7,905 bases of DNA from CAZHDB01 sp964531225 (GCA_964531225.1 CAZHDB010000047.1:1-7905), one strand, 5' to 3'; positions 1 through 7,514 are shown, numbered from the stretch's first letter. Numbers and translations are program-made. The notes: generated by a model not told the origin, from the letters alone.

Positions 1-85
1 CAAATATACCCTCTTAAATAAATAAAACCATTAGTATTTAGTAGAGGCAATATAGTCTCGGAACAATCATTACTTAAAAATACTG

Positions 86-289
86 TTATTGTTCTACCTT
101 ACTCATTAAACTCTTTATAGACGGATTTTCATCTCTCGCACCAGGTTATTGCAGGGTCTTGCTAGGATTGATTAGCCCCCCTGTTCCATGTTTCACTGTA
201 TCTACAAGCAATTCAATGTGGAAGGTATAGAAATCCTCTGGGAGCAACATGTCTACTATGACATAGAGACATCTCTTCCATAGACCCAT
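86..289 (-). pseudogene. Decayed reading-frame remnant, possibly transposase C-terminus
   Basis: A minus-strand frame opens at ATG 289 and reads 47 residues (beginning MGLWKRCLYV, with FHIELLVDTVKHGTGG in the middle and NPSKTLQ at the end) to a TAA at 146-148. It then continues in the same frame as PGARDENPS... for 19 more residues to a TAA at 86-88. The amino-acid mix looks coding, unlike the low-complexity flanks. There is no Shine-Dalgarno motif or clear promoter, and an in-frame stop (TAG) lies just upstream of the ATG. A second frame upstream (about 300-355) also looks protein-like, so a frameshift is possible. The piece resembles the tail end of a decayed mobile-element protein, but that is an impression from the texture, not a recognised domain. 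It could also be a real 47-residue protein or chance. Confidence 0.3.
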
Positions 290-655
290 AAATTTCTATC
301 CCGTAAACAATTAACAATCTTTTGTATTATTCCTATGTAGTAGGTGGGAGTCTAGTATGAATAAAGTAAAATAACTTATTGGCACTGGTGATATCTTTAT
401 ATGATTTATTATCTAAATATAAATGATTTACTAAGTATATTAGATAATGGAAGAACATACTGGAATTAATAAATATTATACTTAAACAGATAATCAGTTT
501 TATTTATTCAATTGGATATTATTACATCTTATTATGGATACTGTATTATTTTGATCCCAGAATATGTATTAAATTTTCTAAATTGATATACCTGTTTAAA
601 ACTCATATGAATATTTATGATAAAGTTAATATTGGAAAATCTTAATTAATGTTGT
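290..655. other. Gene-poor AT-rich intergenic stretch
   Basis: I see no convincing reading frame, RNA gene or long repeat here. Both strands are crowded with stop codons. From about 360 onward the sequence is almost entirely A/T with short runs such as attaataaatattata. It probably serves as the upstream region of the importer operon. The part at 300-355 may belong to the decayed frame at 86-289. Confidence 0.5.
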
Positions 656-660
656 AATAG

Positions 661-670
661 AAATATAAAG
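661..670 (+). promoter_or_regulatory. Probable TATA box of the importer operon
   Basis: The AAATATAAAG motif is centred near 665. Archaeal TATA boxes lie about 26 nt before the start of transcription, which predicts a start near 690, almost at the ATG at 694. That would make the first gene nearly leaderless. A GGGTG at 681-685, 8 nt before the ATG, looks like a Shine-Dalgarno motif and would be lost from such a transcript, so either the true start is further upstream or the GGGTG is fortuitous. Confidence 0.45.
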
Positions 671-693
671 TAGAATAATAGGGTGTTTCTATC

Positions 694-2616
694 ATGAGGA
701 CTTCAAAAATATTACCCTTAGTAATGTTGTCTATACTGTTGTTCTCACTAATAATACCTATAGTAACACCAGCTATAGCGGAGGCACAAGATCAAGAGAT
801 AGTTCTAAAGACCCATGGTTGGTGGCAACCACCACCAGTAAGAAGATTTAATCCGTTAGCACCTAAATCGATTGTTATTTCTGGTGTAATTTATGAGAGA
901 CTAGCTATATGGAATAAGATGAGTAATACATATGAACCATGGCTTGCAGAAAGCTGGGAAATCGACCAAGAGAATAACAAAGTAATTATACACCTACGCC
1001 AAGATGCTTATTGGCACGATGGAGAGAAGTTTACTGCAGAAGATGTATGGACTACGTTAATGCTCTATAAATTACTCGGTAGACCTGTATGGAAGTATAT
1101 TAGTGACGTAGTTGTAGTAGATGATTATACAGTTGAGTATCATGTAAAGGAGTGGAGCTATCTATTACTACATTATATATTGTTTAGAGACGGCTTAATC
1201 GTTGCACCATACCATATATATGGAGATTTTGCTGAAAGAGTAGCATCTGCAACAACCGAGGACGAATTAGATCAGATAACGGAAGATTTGTTTAACTTCG
1301 AACCCGAGACAATTGTTGGTACAGGGCCATTCAAGTTTGTTAGCATAACAGAGCAAGAACTTGTAACTGAAAAGTTCGATCAACATTGGGCTGCCAACAA
1401 TATTCATATAGACAAGATCGTATTTCCATATATTACAAGCAATGAGGTTGGATGGTTACACTATCAGTCAGGAGATCTAGACTATGACTGTTTCATGATG
1501 CCTCCTCAGGTAGAGGAACAGATTAAAGCATTACCTCATGCTGAAGTAATTAAAGTCTATGACTTAGCTGGCTTTGCACTAGTATTTAACTTCGACAATC
1601 AATATCTACGAGACGTTAGAGTTAGACAAGCTATTGCCTATGCAATCGATAGATCCAAAGTCGCATATGCTGCTGGAGGCACAGCATTTGAGCCCGTCAA
1701 TTATCCAACCGGAATACTAAAGCTTGTTGAAGAAACTTGGTTAAGTGATATCATGCAGTATCTTGACAAGTATGAATACAATACTGATAAAGCTAAGCAG
1801 CTTCTAGAAGAGGCAGGCTTCACATATTCTAATGGTAAATGGTATACGCCTGATGGACAATTATTCACACTTACATTCATTGTACCAGCTGGTTATACTG
1901 ACTGGGTTGCTGCAGCTAGCGAGGTAACTGAAGAACTTAATAGCTTCGGTATAGCTGTTGAGCTAAAGACCCCGGAGACCACTAGTTATTGGAGTGAACA
2001 ATGGTATCTCGGCGGAAACTATGATCTGGCGTTCGACTTCTTCGGAGCATGGATGACCTATCCATACAATGCATTTGAGAGGATATTCATACAAGTGAAC
2101 AATAGGCCCAAGACCCAGGTGCAGGGAGAGAACTTCCAATTAATCTATGATTTAGGTGAACCATTTAATGAAGAGATTAATGCTACTGAATTAGTAGAAG
2201 TATTGGCTAGAAGCTTTGATGAAGCCGAACAGAAAGAAGCAGCACAAAAACTAGCTATGGCCGTAAACCACTACCTACCAATATATCCACTTGCTGAGAA
2301 AAAGCTAATGCTATACTATAATGTAGAGCACTTCAACTGGCCTGATCCCGAAACCAACTATGAGTTATGGCAAAACGCTGCAGGAGGACACTTAGAAGCT
2401 CTAGCAATAATGATTATGAAGGGACTTGTAACACCTAATCCAAGCTATTGGGGCATAACGCCTACAACATCTCCCACAACATCTCCTGCAACAGGAGTAT
2501 CAACTACTACAGTAACTGAAACAGTTACAGCCCCTGATATGGTGACAACCGCAGTAGTAGGAATAGTCCTACTAATAATAGGTGTAGCTATAGGATTCTT
2601 TATAAAGAAGAAATAA
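694..2616 (+). CDS. Family-5 ABC solute-binding protein, membrane-anchored
   Basis: This is the external receptor of an Opp/Dpp-type ABC importer, delivering peptides or oligosaccharides to the two permeases encoded just downstream. Residues 1-31 form a Sec signal peptide (Arg/Lys start, hydrophobic core 7-27, likely cleavage after AEA at 29-31); no lipobox cysteine is present. Family-5 hallmarks are visible: EPWLAESWEI (81-90), the LRQDAYWHDGEKFTAEDV stretch (101-118), GTGPF (209-213), and the RVRQAIAYAIDR stretch (309-320). Residues 588-615 are a Thr/Ser/Pro-rich linker and about 618-637 a membrane helix ending in KKK, the anchoring style of crenarchaeal binding proteins. At 640 residues it is full length for an archaeal member. 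ATG 694 is chosen because it gives a proper signal peptide and follows GGGTG by 8 nt. The class is certain; the ligand cannot be read from sequence, since archaeal members of this family also bind sugars. Confidence 0.93.
   Translation: MRTSKILPLVMLSILLFSLIIPIVTPAIAEAQDQEIVLKTHGWWQPPPVRRFNPLAPKSIVISGVIYERLAIWNKMSNTYEPWLAESWEIDQENNKVIIHLRQDAYWHDGEKFTAEDVWTTLMLYKLLGRPVWKYISDVVVVDDYTVEYHVKEWSYLLLHYILFRDGLIVAPYHIYGDFAERVASATTEDELDQITEDLFNFEPETIVGTGPFKFVSITEQELVTEKFDQHWAANNIHIDKIVFPYITSNEVGWLHYQSGDLDYDCFMMPPQVEEQIKALPHAEVIKVYDLAGFALVFNFDNQYLRDVRVRQAIAYAIDRSKVAYAAGGTAFEPVNYPTGILKLVEETWLSDIMQYLDKYEYNTDKAKQLLEEAGFTYSNGKWYTPDGQLFTLTFIVPAGYTDWVAAASEVTEELNSFGIAVELKTPETTSYWSEQWYLGGNYDLAFDFFGAWMTYPYNAFERIFIQVNNRPKTQVQGENFQLIYDLGEPFNEEINATELVEVLARSFDEAEQKEAAQKLAMAVNHYLPIYPLAEKKLMLYYNVEHFNWPDPETNYELWQNAAGGHLEALAIMIMKGLVTPNPSYWGITPTTSPTTSPATGVSTTTVTETVTAPDMVTTAVVGIVLLIIGVAIGFFIKKK
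2464..2487 (+). repeat. Two tandem 12-nt copies in the Ser/Thr linker
   Basis: ACAACATCTCC followed by C or T occurs twice head to tail and encodes TTSPTTSP (residues 591-598) in the stalk between the binding domain and the membrane anchor. Such a repeat can change stalk length by slippage without breaking the frame. The third position of the last codon differs between the copies. Confidence 0.6.
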
Positions 2617-2645
2617 AGTATCTAAATGAGTTGAAAAATACAAAA

Positions 2646-2657
2646 ATTATTTTTTAT
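2646..2657 (+). terminator. T-rich tract after the binding-protein gene
   Basis: An ATTATTTTTTAT run lies 30 nt after the stop codon of the binding protein and before the ribosome site of the first permease. Archaeal RNA polymerase pauses or terminates at oligo-T on the coding strand without needing a hairpin, and none is visible here. A partial terminator would give more binding protein than permease. This is inferred; the tract could simply be AT-rich spacer. Confidence 0.3.
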
Positions 2658-2677
2658 TCCTACATTATTTTTAACTT

Positions 2678-2683
2678 GAGGTG
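2678..2683 (+). promoter_or_regulatory. Shine-Dalgarno GAGGTG setting the permease start
   Basis: GAGGTG matches the archaeal 16S 3' end and is followed after 7 nt by an in-frame TTG at 2691. It decides the start of the first permease against the longer open frame from TTG 2631, which lacks such a site. Confidence 0.75.
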
Positions 2684-2690
2684 TAAGTTT

Positions 2691-3746
2691 TTGTCATTTA
2701 AGAAGGCAAATAGAGCCTATGAAGGAATAAAGCCTTATCTTCCGGTTATAAAATGGTTTACTAAAAGATTAGCTGTTGCCCTTATAACTATTTACTTCGC
2801 TGTAACCCTATCTTTTATAATAATTAAGAGCATGCCTGGAGATCCTATTGAAGCTTTAACTCAGGCATTCATAACACAGTATTATATGGATTACGAATCA
2901 GCTCGTTCTTTAGCCGAATCAGTAGCTCCATTTGTTCCAAGAGGGCCTTTATGGCTACAATACATAGATTACATAAGTAAGTTCTTTAGAGGAGACCTTG
3001 GAGTTTCCATATCGTATAGTACTGGTACTCCTGTAATGGATTTACTTGCTAAGACCATTCCATGGACTGTCCTCGTAGTTGCTACTTCTTTAGTAATTAG
3101 CTTTGGTGTAGGAGTAGTTATTGGAATGGTTATGGCATATAAGCATGGAGGTAAGCTTGATAGTTTCCTAGCGGTTTTATTCTCTATAATACGATCTATA
3201 CCGGAGTATATAGTTGCTATAGTACTTCTCATTGTATTAGGTTTTCAATTAAAACTATTTCCGACACGAGGAGCTTATAGTAGTGGGATTCAGCCTAGCC
3301 TTAGCCTACAGTTCATTGCAGATGTATTATGGCATGCAGCATTACCCATTCTCACATGGATTATTGTACATGTCGGTGGATGGGCTCTTGGCATGAGAGG
3401 TAGTACCATTGGAGTTCTCGGCGAGGATTTTATCACGTATGCCAAAGCCAGAGGCCTTCCATCACGTAGAATAGTAATTACTTATGTAGGTAAAAACGCC
3501 ATATTACCTCTATTCACTAGCTTTATGCTCAGTATAGGATTCATGTTTGGAGGCTCTATATTTATTGAATATATCTTCTCATATCCAGGCGTTGGCAGCC
3601 TTCTTTATAGTGCTGTTAGTGAACGTGATTATTTCTTAATGCTCGGTGTATTTAACATCATTATTGTAGCTGTTGTACTCGCTGCATTACTTGCAGATAT
3701 ACTCTATGGAGTAATAGATCCTAGGATAAGGAGGGGGACTACCTAA
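2691..3746 (+). CDS. dppB: ABC importer permease, DppB/OppB type
   Basis: One half of the membrane pore of the family-5 importer. With the TTG start at 2691 the protein has 351 residues. The frame stays open upstream to a TTG at 2631, but the extra 20 residues (Ile/Phe/Tyr-rich, no ribosome site) look untranslated. Six membrane helices are visible at about 26-44, 124-149, 165-185, 212-235, 270-292 and 314-338. MPGDP (48-52) follows helix 1 and is usual in DppB. The loop that docks on the ATPase carries the EAA-type motif YAKARGL...ILP (250-273). The end, DPRIR (343-347), is typical. The stop TAA shares one base with the ATG of the next permease (TAATG), indicating translational coupling. The symbol denotes family only; the substrate is unknown. 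Confidence 0.9.
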   Translation: MSFKKANRAYEGIKPYLPVIKWFTKRLAVALITIYFAVTLSFIIIKSMPGDPIEALTQAFITQYYMDYESARSLAESVAPFVPRGPLWLQYIDYISKFFRGDLGVSISYSTGTPVMDLLAKTIPWTVLVVATSLVISFGVGVVIGMVMAYKHGGKLDSFLAVLFSIIRSIPEYIVAIVLLIVLGFQLKLFPTRGAYSSGIQPSLSLQFIADVLWHAALPILTWIIVHVGGWALGMRGSTIGVLGEDFITYAKARGLPSRRIVITYVGKNAILPLFTSFMLSIGFMFGGSIFIEYIFSYPGVGSLLYSAVSERDYFLMLGVFNIIIVAVVLAALLADILYGVIDPRIRRGTT

Positions 3747-4675
3747 TGTCTGTAAAACCAATGCCTACGGCATTTAAATCCTTTGCAAGGGGAGTCATAG
3801 AAGATTGGATTATTATTCCCGGGAAGATACTAATTAGGAATAAAAAGGGTTTAGTGGGACTCTTAATAACATTAATCTATATAATCATTGCAGTTATTGG
3901 GCCAAGGGTTATTCCCCAACCCCGTTCATTTACATGTATGCCTTACGAACCTCCGTCAATCTTTAAATGGCCACCGTCATTTGAGCATCCCCTTGGCTGT
4001 GACTACATGGGTACAGATATATGGGCTCAGATCGTATGGGGGACACCGATTGTTTTGCAAATTGCTTTTGTGGCAGGAATGCTAACTACATTGATCGGTA
4101 TAGTAGTTGGAATGGTAGCTGGATTTAAGGGAGGAATTGTTGATTCTGTTCTAATGACTATTACAGATATAATAATGACTATACCCGGTCTTCCATTCTT
4201 GATAGTGCTTTCTACAATAATAGCAGTATCTGATCCATGGGCTATAGGAGTATTAATTAGTATAAGATGGTGGACCGGACTAGCAAGAAGCATTAGGTCG
4301 CAGGTATTGTCAATAAAACAGAGAGACTTTATCGAGGCTGCACGTATTCTTGGAATGCCTACTCATCATATAGTGTTTAGGGAGATCATGCCTAACCTAA
4401 TGAGCTTTATAGCAATTAATTTCATCTCAGCAGCTGTAGGAGCTATTTATGCAAGTGTAGGCTTGTACTTCCTTGGAATCCTACCAATTAGTGCATATAA
4501 CTGGGGCGTAATGCTTAACATGGCCTATAAGCAAGCTGGTGCATTATTTAGTATGTCTACATTACATTACATATTAACACCAATAGTGGCAATAATTGTT
4601 CTACAGACAGGCTTAATCCTATTCTCATACTCACTTGACGAAATATTCAATCCAAGACTTAGGACAAAGGTTTAA
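3746..4675 (+). CDS. dppC: ABC importer permease, DppC/OppC type
   Basis: The second half of the pore, 309 residues. ATG 3746 overlaps the previous stop by one base and follows a GGAGG-GGG ribosome site (3730-3737). The N-terminal cytoplasmic tail (1-34) is followed by helix 1 (about 35-57). A short external segment then holds the OppC hallmark HPLGCDYMGTDIW (81-93), and five more helices follow. The ATPase-docking EAA motif is very clear: DFIEAARILGM (194-204) ending in IMPN (214-217). The C-terminus DEIFNPRLR (298-306) is the usual DPR-type end. Two cysteines, C64 and C85, both fall in the external segment and could form a disulfide. It is the last gene of the plus-strand unit; no terminator hairpin follows and the next stop codon, on the other strand, is 10 bp away. 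Confidence 0.92.
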   Translation: MSVKPMPTAFKSFARGVIEDWIIIPGKILIRNKKGLVGLLITLIYIIIAVIGPRVIPQPRSFTCMPYEPPSIFKWPPSFEHPLGCDYMGTDIWAQIVWGTPIVLQIAFVAGMLTTLIGIVVGMVAGFKGGIVDSVLMTITDIIMTIPGLPFLIVLSTIIAVSDPWAIGVLISIRWWTGLARSIRSQVLSIKQRDFIEAARILGMPTHHIVFREIMPNLMSFIAINFISAAVGAIYASVGLYFLGILPISAYNWGVMLNMAYKQAGALFSMSTLHYILTPIVAIIVLQTGLILFSYSLDEIFNPRLRTKV

Positions 4676-4685
4676 ACACATCGTT
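4676..4685. other. 10-bp junction between convergent importer units
   Basis: Only 10 bp separate the stop codon of the DppC-type permease (+) from that of the small membrane protein (-). Neither direction has room for a terminator here; the nearest short T-run on the plus strand (4684-4687) lies across the opposing stop codon. Transcripts of both units should therefore overlap at their 3' ends. Confidence 0.7.
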
Positions 4686-4889
4686 TTACTCTCTAACGGA
4701 CAGAGCCGCTTTCATCTGAATTCTATATTCAATAGTTATTAAAATAATGAATATAAGCAACAATATTATTGAGAATATAGAGACTACAAATTCGGCAGAA
4801 CCAGTCCTTTGAAAAGGTAAAACAAGTCCTGCTAGAAAAATAAATGTCAAAGCAATAGTTAGTAATGCTTTATATAAACTAGGATGCAT
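4686..4889 (-). CDS. Small two-helix membrane protein, function unknown
   Basis: From ATG 4889 this encodes 67 residues with two hydrophobic helices at about 8-26 and 33-54, separated by a short polar loop (PFQRTGSAE), and a charged tail (RIQMKAALSVRE). It follows the DppF-type ATPase gene by 13 nt on the same strand and should be co-transcribed with it. An alternative ATG at 4931 would add 14 residues (MLPAGFIQDN...) and overlap the ATPase gene by 29 nt. I prefer 4889 because the added part lies in ATPase codons and has no ribosome site, but the site before 4889 is also weak (GGTCGA). I do not recognise a family. Its position as last gene of the importer's ATPase unit suggests an accessory membrane subunit, which is only inference. 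Confidence 0.6.
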   Translation of the reverse strand: MHPSLYKALLTIALTFIFLAGLVLPFQRTGSAEFVVSIFSIILLLIFIILITIEYRIQMKAALSVRE

Positions 4890-4902
4890 ATATCTCGACC
4901 AA

Positions 4903-5901
4903 TTATCTTGTATAAAGCCAGCAGGCAACATAATGGCTAGGCTTAACTTCTACAAGATCGGGCTCCTTTTTACTACATATATCCATTGATTCAGGGCATC
5001 TTGTATGGAATTTACATCCTGGAGGCGGGTTTATTGGACTAGGTATATCGAGGCTCTTTAACTTTATAGTTTTCTTTTTCCTAGTAAGCTCCGGATCGGG
5101 TACAGGGACAGCTGATAGTAATACCTTTGTATAAGGGTGCAGGGGCTCATGTATAACATTTTCAGCAGGTCCCTGCTCTACTATTTTTCCTAGATACATA
5201 ACTGCTATACTGCCTCCTCCCTTTGCTGCAAAATATCTAGCTGCACCGAAATCGTGTGTTATAAATAAATAGGCTGTTCCAAGTCTTTTCCTCAGATCAA
5301 GGAGTAGGTCGAGTAAGCCTATTCGTAGGGATACATCTATCATTGTAATTGGTTCATCAGCCACAATAACTTTTGGATTAACACTAATGGCGCGGGCAAC
5401 GACAACTCTCTGTCTTTGTCCACCGCTAAGTTGGTGGGGGTATTTGAATAGAAAGTCTGATGGAGGCGTTAAACCAACGACTTCAAGTAGTTCAGATACT
5501 TTCTTTATTAATTCAGCACGTGAACGGGCAAATCCCCATCTTTTTAATGGGCTTGATAATATTTGATATACTGTCTTTGTAGGATTTAAGGCTGAAAATG
5601 GATCTTGATGTATCATTTGTACGCTACGTCTATATTCTCTATACTCTATTTTATTTAACTTCCTTAGATCCTTACCTTTATAGAGTATCTTGCCTTCGGT
5701 AGGCTTTATTAATCCTACAATTGTCTTACCTAAAGTTGTTTTTCCGCAACCGGATTCTCCAACAACAGTTATAATTCCCTTCTCACTTATACTTAAATCA
5801 ACTCCATCAACAGCTTTAACATATAGTGTTTTCCCGAAAATACCTTTTCTTACCGGGAAATACACCTTCAAATCTTTAACATCAATTATAGGAGTACTCA
5901 T
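4903..5901 (-). CDS. dppF: ABC importer ATPase, DppF/OppF type
   Basis: One of the two ATP-hydrolysing subunits that sit under the permeases on the cytoplasmic face. From ATG 5901 it has 332 residues: Walker A GESGCGKT (48-55), Q-loop Q99 in MIHQDPFSALNP, signature LSGGQRQR (158-165), Walker B VIVADEP (178-184) and switch histidine H216 in ITHD. The D-loop reads ITMIDVS rather than the common TSALDVS. The C-terminal extension of peptide-importer ATPases holds four cysteines (C296, C302, C309, C327), the arrangement associated with an Fe-S cluster in this family. ATG 5901 forms an ATGA overlap with the previous stop and has AAGGTGG 6 nt upstream; the longer frame from ATG 5934 lies inside the other ATPase gene and adds 11 residues outside the domain. 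The DppF rather than DppD role is based on gene order and the KTTLGKTIVGL stretch after Walker A. Confidence 0.92.
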   Translation of the reverse strand: MSTPIIDVKDLKVYFPVRKGIFGKTLYVKAVDGVDLSISEKGIITVVGESGCGKTTLGKTIVGLIKPTEGKILYKGKDLRKLNKIEYREYRRSVQMIHQDPFSALNPTKTVYQILSSPLKRWGFARSRAELIKKVSELLEVVGLTPPSDFLFKYPHQLSGGQRQRVVVARAISVNPKVIVADEPITMIDVSLRIGLLDLLLDLRKRLGTAYLFITHDFGAARYFAAKGGGSIAVMYLGKIVEQGPAENVIHEPLHPYTKVLLSAVPVPDPELTRKKKTIKLKSLDIPSPINPPPGCKFHTRCPESMDICSKKEPDLVEVKPSHYVACWLYTR

Positions 5902-6881
5902 TGCGAACCACCTTCTTTTGCATAGAGCCAGCATTTAACTAAATGATCCCCTAAATTAATTGTAGGCGGGTCTTTACGAAAACATATATCCATTGCATTT
6001 TCGCATCTAGGGGAAAATAAGCATCCCTTAGGAGGATTAACAAGATCAGGTAGAGTTCCAGGTATAGACTTCATTTCATTTACATCGCCAATGAGACTTG
6101 GAATACTTTTTATTAATGCTTTGGTATACGGGTGTTTAGGCTTCTTAAATACCGTAAATACGTCTCCAAATTCCATAATTTTACCAGCATACATTACAGC
6201 AGTTCTATCAGCAATATCAGCTATTACAGCAATATCATGAGTTATAAATATCATTGTAATATTCGTTTTCTTATGGAGATCCTTTAATAGATCTATTATA
6301 AACCTCTGTGTGAGTACATCCAAAGCAGTTGTTGGTTCATCAAGTATTAATAACTTTGGATCAAGTAACATTGATAAAGCTATGAGAACTCTTTGTTTCA
6401 TACCGCCGGACAATTCATGTGGATAAGCATAGAGGACGCGCTCAGGCTCAAGCCTCATGAGTTCGAGAAGCTTAGATGATCTTTCAATAACCCATTCCTT
6501 ATCCCTAATTCCATGTGCTTTAGCTGTTTCCATAAAATGATCTAATATCTTTATTGTTGGATTAAGTGCATTTAGTGCTGCTTGTGGTACTATAGATATT
6601 TCATGCCATCTTATCTTTCTAAGTTCTTTTTCTTCCATTGTAACAAGATCCTTGCCGTTATAGTAAATAGATCCCTTCATAATACGGGCCATGGTAGGTA
6701 ATAACCTTAATATGGCTAAAGCAAGAGTTGATTTACCACTGCCAGATTCCCCAACTATACCTACGATCTCTCCTCTCCTAATGCTTAGATCAACATCGTC
6801 AACAGCCTTAACGTATCCCCTAACAGTTAAATAATAAACACTTAAATCCTTGATCTCAATGATATTATCTTCCTTTGACAT
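5898..6881 (-). CDS. dppD: ABC importer ATPase, DppD/OppD type
   Basis: The partner ATPase of the importer, 327 residues, first gene of the minus-strand unit. Walker A GESGSGKST spans 44-52, Q-loop is Q100 (SIVPQAALNALNP), signature LSGGMKQR 157-164, Walker B LLILDEP 177-183 followed by a standard D-loop TTALDV, and switch histidine H215 in ITHD. The C-terminal region has the HPYTKAL stretch (250-256) and cysteines C287, C293, C300 and C317 with the same spacing as in the other ATPase apart from one residue before the last, as expected for the Fe-S-type extension of peptide-importer ATPases. ATG 6881 follows AGGTG by 5 nt. The stop codon overlaps the next ATPase start by ATGA, so the two subunits are translationally coupled. 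All catalytic residues are intact. Confidence 0.93.
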   Translation of the reverse strand: MSKEDNIIEIKDLSVYYLTVRGYVKAVDDVDLSIRRGEIVGIVGESGSGKSTLALAILRLLPTMARIMKGSIYYNGKDLVTMEEKELRKIRWHEISIVPQAALNALNPTIKILDHFMETAKAHGIRDKEWVIERSSKLLELMRLEPERVLYAYPHELSGGMKQRVLIALSMLLDPKLLILDEPTTALDVLTQRFIIDLLKDLHKKTNITMIFITHDIAVIADIADRTAVMYAGKIMEFGDVFTVFKKPKHPYTKALIKSIPSLIGDVNEMKSIPGTLPDLVNPPKGCLFSPRCENAMDICFRKDPPTINLGDHLVKCWLYAKEGGSQ

Positions 6882-6924
6882 AAAAACACCTAATTAACGC
6901 ATCATTACACTAGTTAATACATAT

Positions 6925-6945
6925 GAATATATTAAATAAAAACTC
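6925..6945 (-). promoter_or_regulatory. Possible TATA element of the ATPase unit
   Basis: Read on the minus strand, a TTTTTATTTAATATATTC stretch is centred near 6935. It predicts transcription from about 6909, giving a leader of some 28 nt that would keep the GGTG ribosome site at 6887-6890. The whole 205-bp gap (6882-7086) is so AT-rich that other elements could serve equally; no other feature is visible in it. Confidence 0.35.
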
Positions 6946-7086
6946 TTATGTTAATTACATTTTTATTTAAATGATTAAAAATTATATATGATATTTAAGT
7001 TTTAGATCCATATAGTACATAGTTATCAATGAATACTCTTGTTTATGGATTATTATAAACTTGACAAATAGTGTGGCATAATAGTA

Positions 7087-7476
7087 TTAAAAACCTATAA
7101 TCAATGTTCTAGGTGATCTAGTATTCTCTAAAAACTCTTTAATAAATGCAATAGTATCAACATATAACTGTTTAGCATTAGTATTGGCATATACGAGGGC
7201 AGATTCACGGTAAATTTCAAAAATATACATTCTATTATCCTCTACTTCGAATCTAAGATATATCATCTCAATTACACGATCCCTATAAACGAGTTTGCCT
7301 TGTGCAAAACTAATAGATCTTATATCTTCTCCAAAAACCTTTCTACAAATATTGCGAACACCATCAATACCTGTTTCTAAAAGAATTTCATAAAATCTTC
7401 CAATCTCATCATCCTCAAATTGCAAAACACCAAAAGAACCAACAAGATCATTGAATCCATACACACTAAGCTTCAA
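7087..7476 (-). CDS. Hypothetical cytosolic protein, 129 residues
   Basis: I do not recognise this protein. It starts with TTG at 7476, fixed by a perfect GGAGGT ribosome site 8 nt upstream; no ATG with a comparable site exists. There is no signal peptide or membrane helix. The pattern is mixed alpha/beta: strands near 1-6, 14-20, 54-64, 68-78 and 82-88, and helices near 23-35, 37-47 and 102-117. Acidic and aromatic residues are frequent (FEDDEIGRFYEILLE), with a single cysteine (C44). It lies downstream of tRNA-Gly on the same strand and 205 bp from the ATPase unit, with its own likely TATA box, so it looks like a single-gene unit. A T-rich stretch (GGTTTTTAAT over the stop) could end the transcript. 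Codon use resembles the neighbours, so there is no sign of recent transfer. Confidence 0.75.
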   Translation of the reverse strand: MKLSVYGFNDLVGSFGVLQFEDDEIGRFYEILLETGIDGVRNICRKVFGEDIRSISFAQGKLVYRDRVIEMIYLRFEVEDNRMYIFEIYRESALVYANTNAKQLYVDTIAFIKEFLENTRSPRTLIIGF

Positions 7477-7484
7477 TTAACTAT

Positions 7485-7490
7485 ACCTCC
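7485..7490 (-). promoter_or_regulatory. Perfect GGAGGT ribosome site for a TTG start
   Basis: GGAGGT on the minus strand, 8 nt before TTG 7476. It is the strongest ribosome site in the window and decides the start of the 129-residue protein. Confidence 0.8.
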
Positions 7491-7514
7491 TACAAGAATA
7501 CATTAGGATAAATA

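Noticed and set aside
1..693. CRISPR array or tandem repeats in the gene-poor left end
   Set aside because: No regularly spaced repeat is visible; similarity between stretches is only AT-rich simplicity.
2631..2690. 20-residue N-terminal extension of the first permease from TTG 2631
   Set aside because: No ribosome site precedes it, it covers the T-rich tract, and GAGGTG with ideal spacing points to TTG 2691.
2969..3232. Minus-strand open frame inside the first permease
   Set aside because: Antisense shadow of a well-supported gene; no ribosome site or domain.
3888..4293. Plus- and minus-strand open frames inside the second permease
   Set aside because: Shadows of the permease in other frames; compositions do not look like proteins.
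4890..4931. Longer start of the small membrane protein at ATG 4931
   Set aside because: It would overlap the ATPase gene by 29 nt without a ribosome site; kept only as an alternative.
5902..5934. 11-residue extension of the DppF-type ATPase from ATG 5934
   Set aside because: It lies within the end of the other ATPase gene, adds nothing to the domain, and ATG 5901 has an ATGA overlap and an AAGGTGG site.
5037..5937. Unusual D-loop ITMIDVS in the DppF-type ATPase as a sign of inactivity
   Set aside because: Walker A, Walker B, signature and switch histidine are all intact, and similar D-loops occur to my knowledge in archaeal members.
5690..5938. Plus-strand open frame opposite the ATPase genes
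   Set aside because: Antisense of conserved Walker A and leader codons; no independent support.
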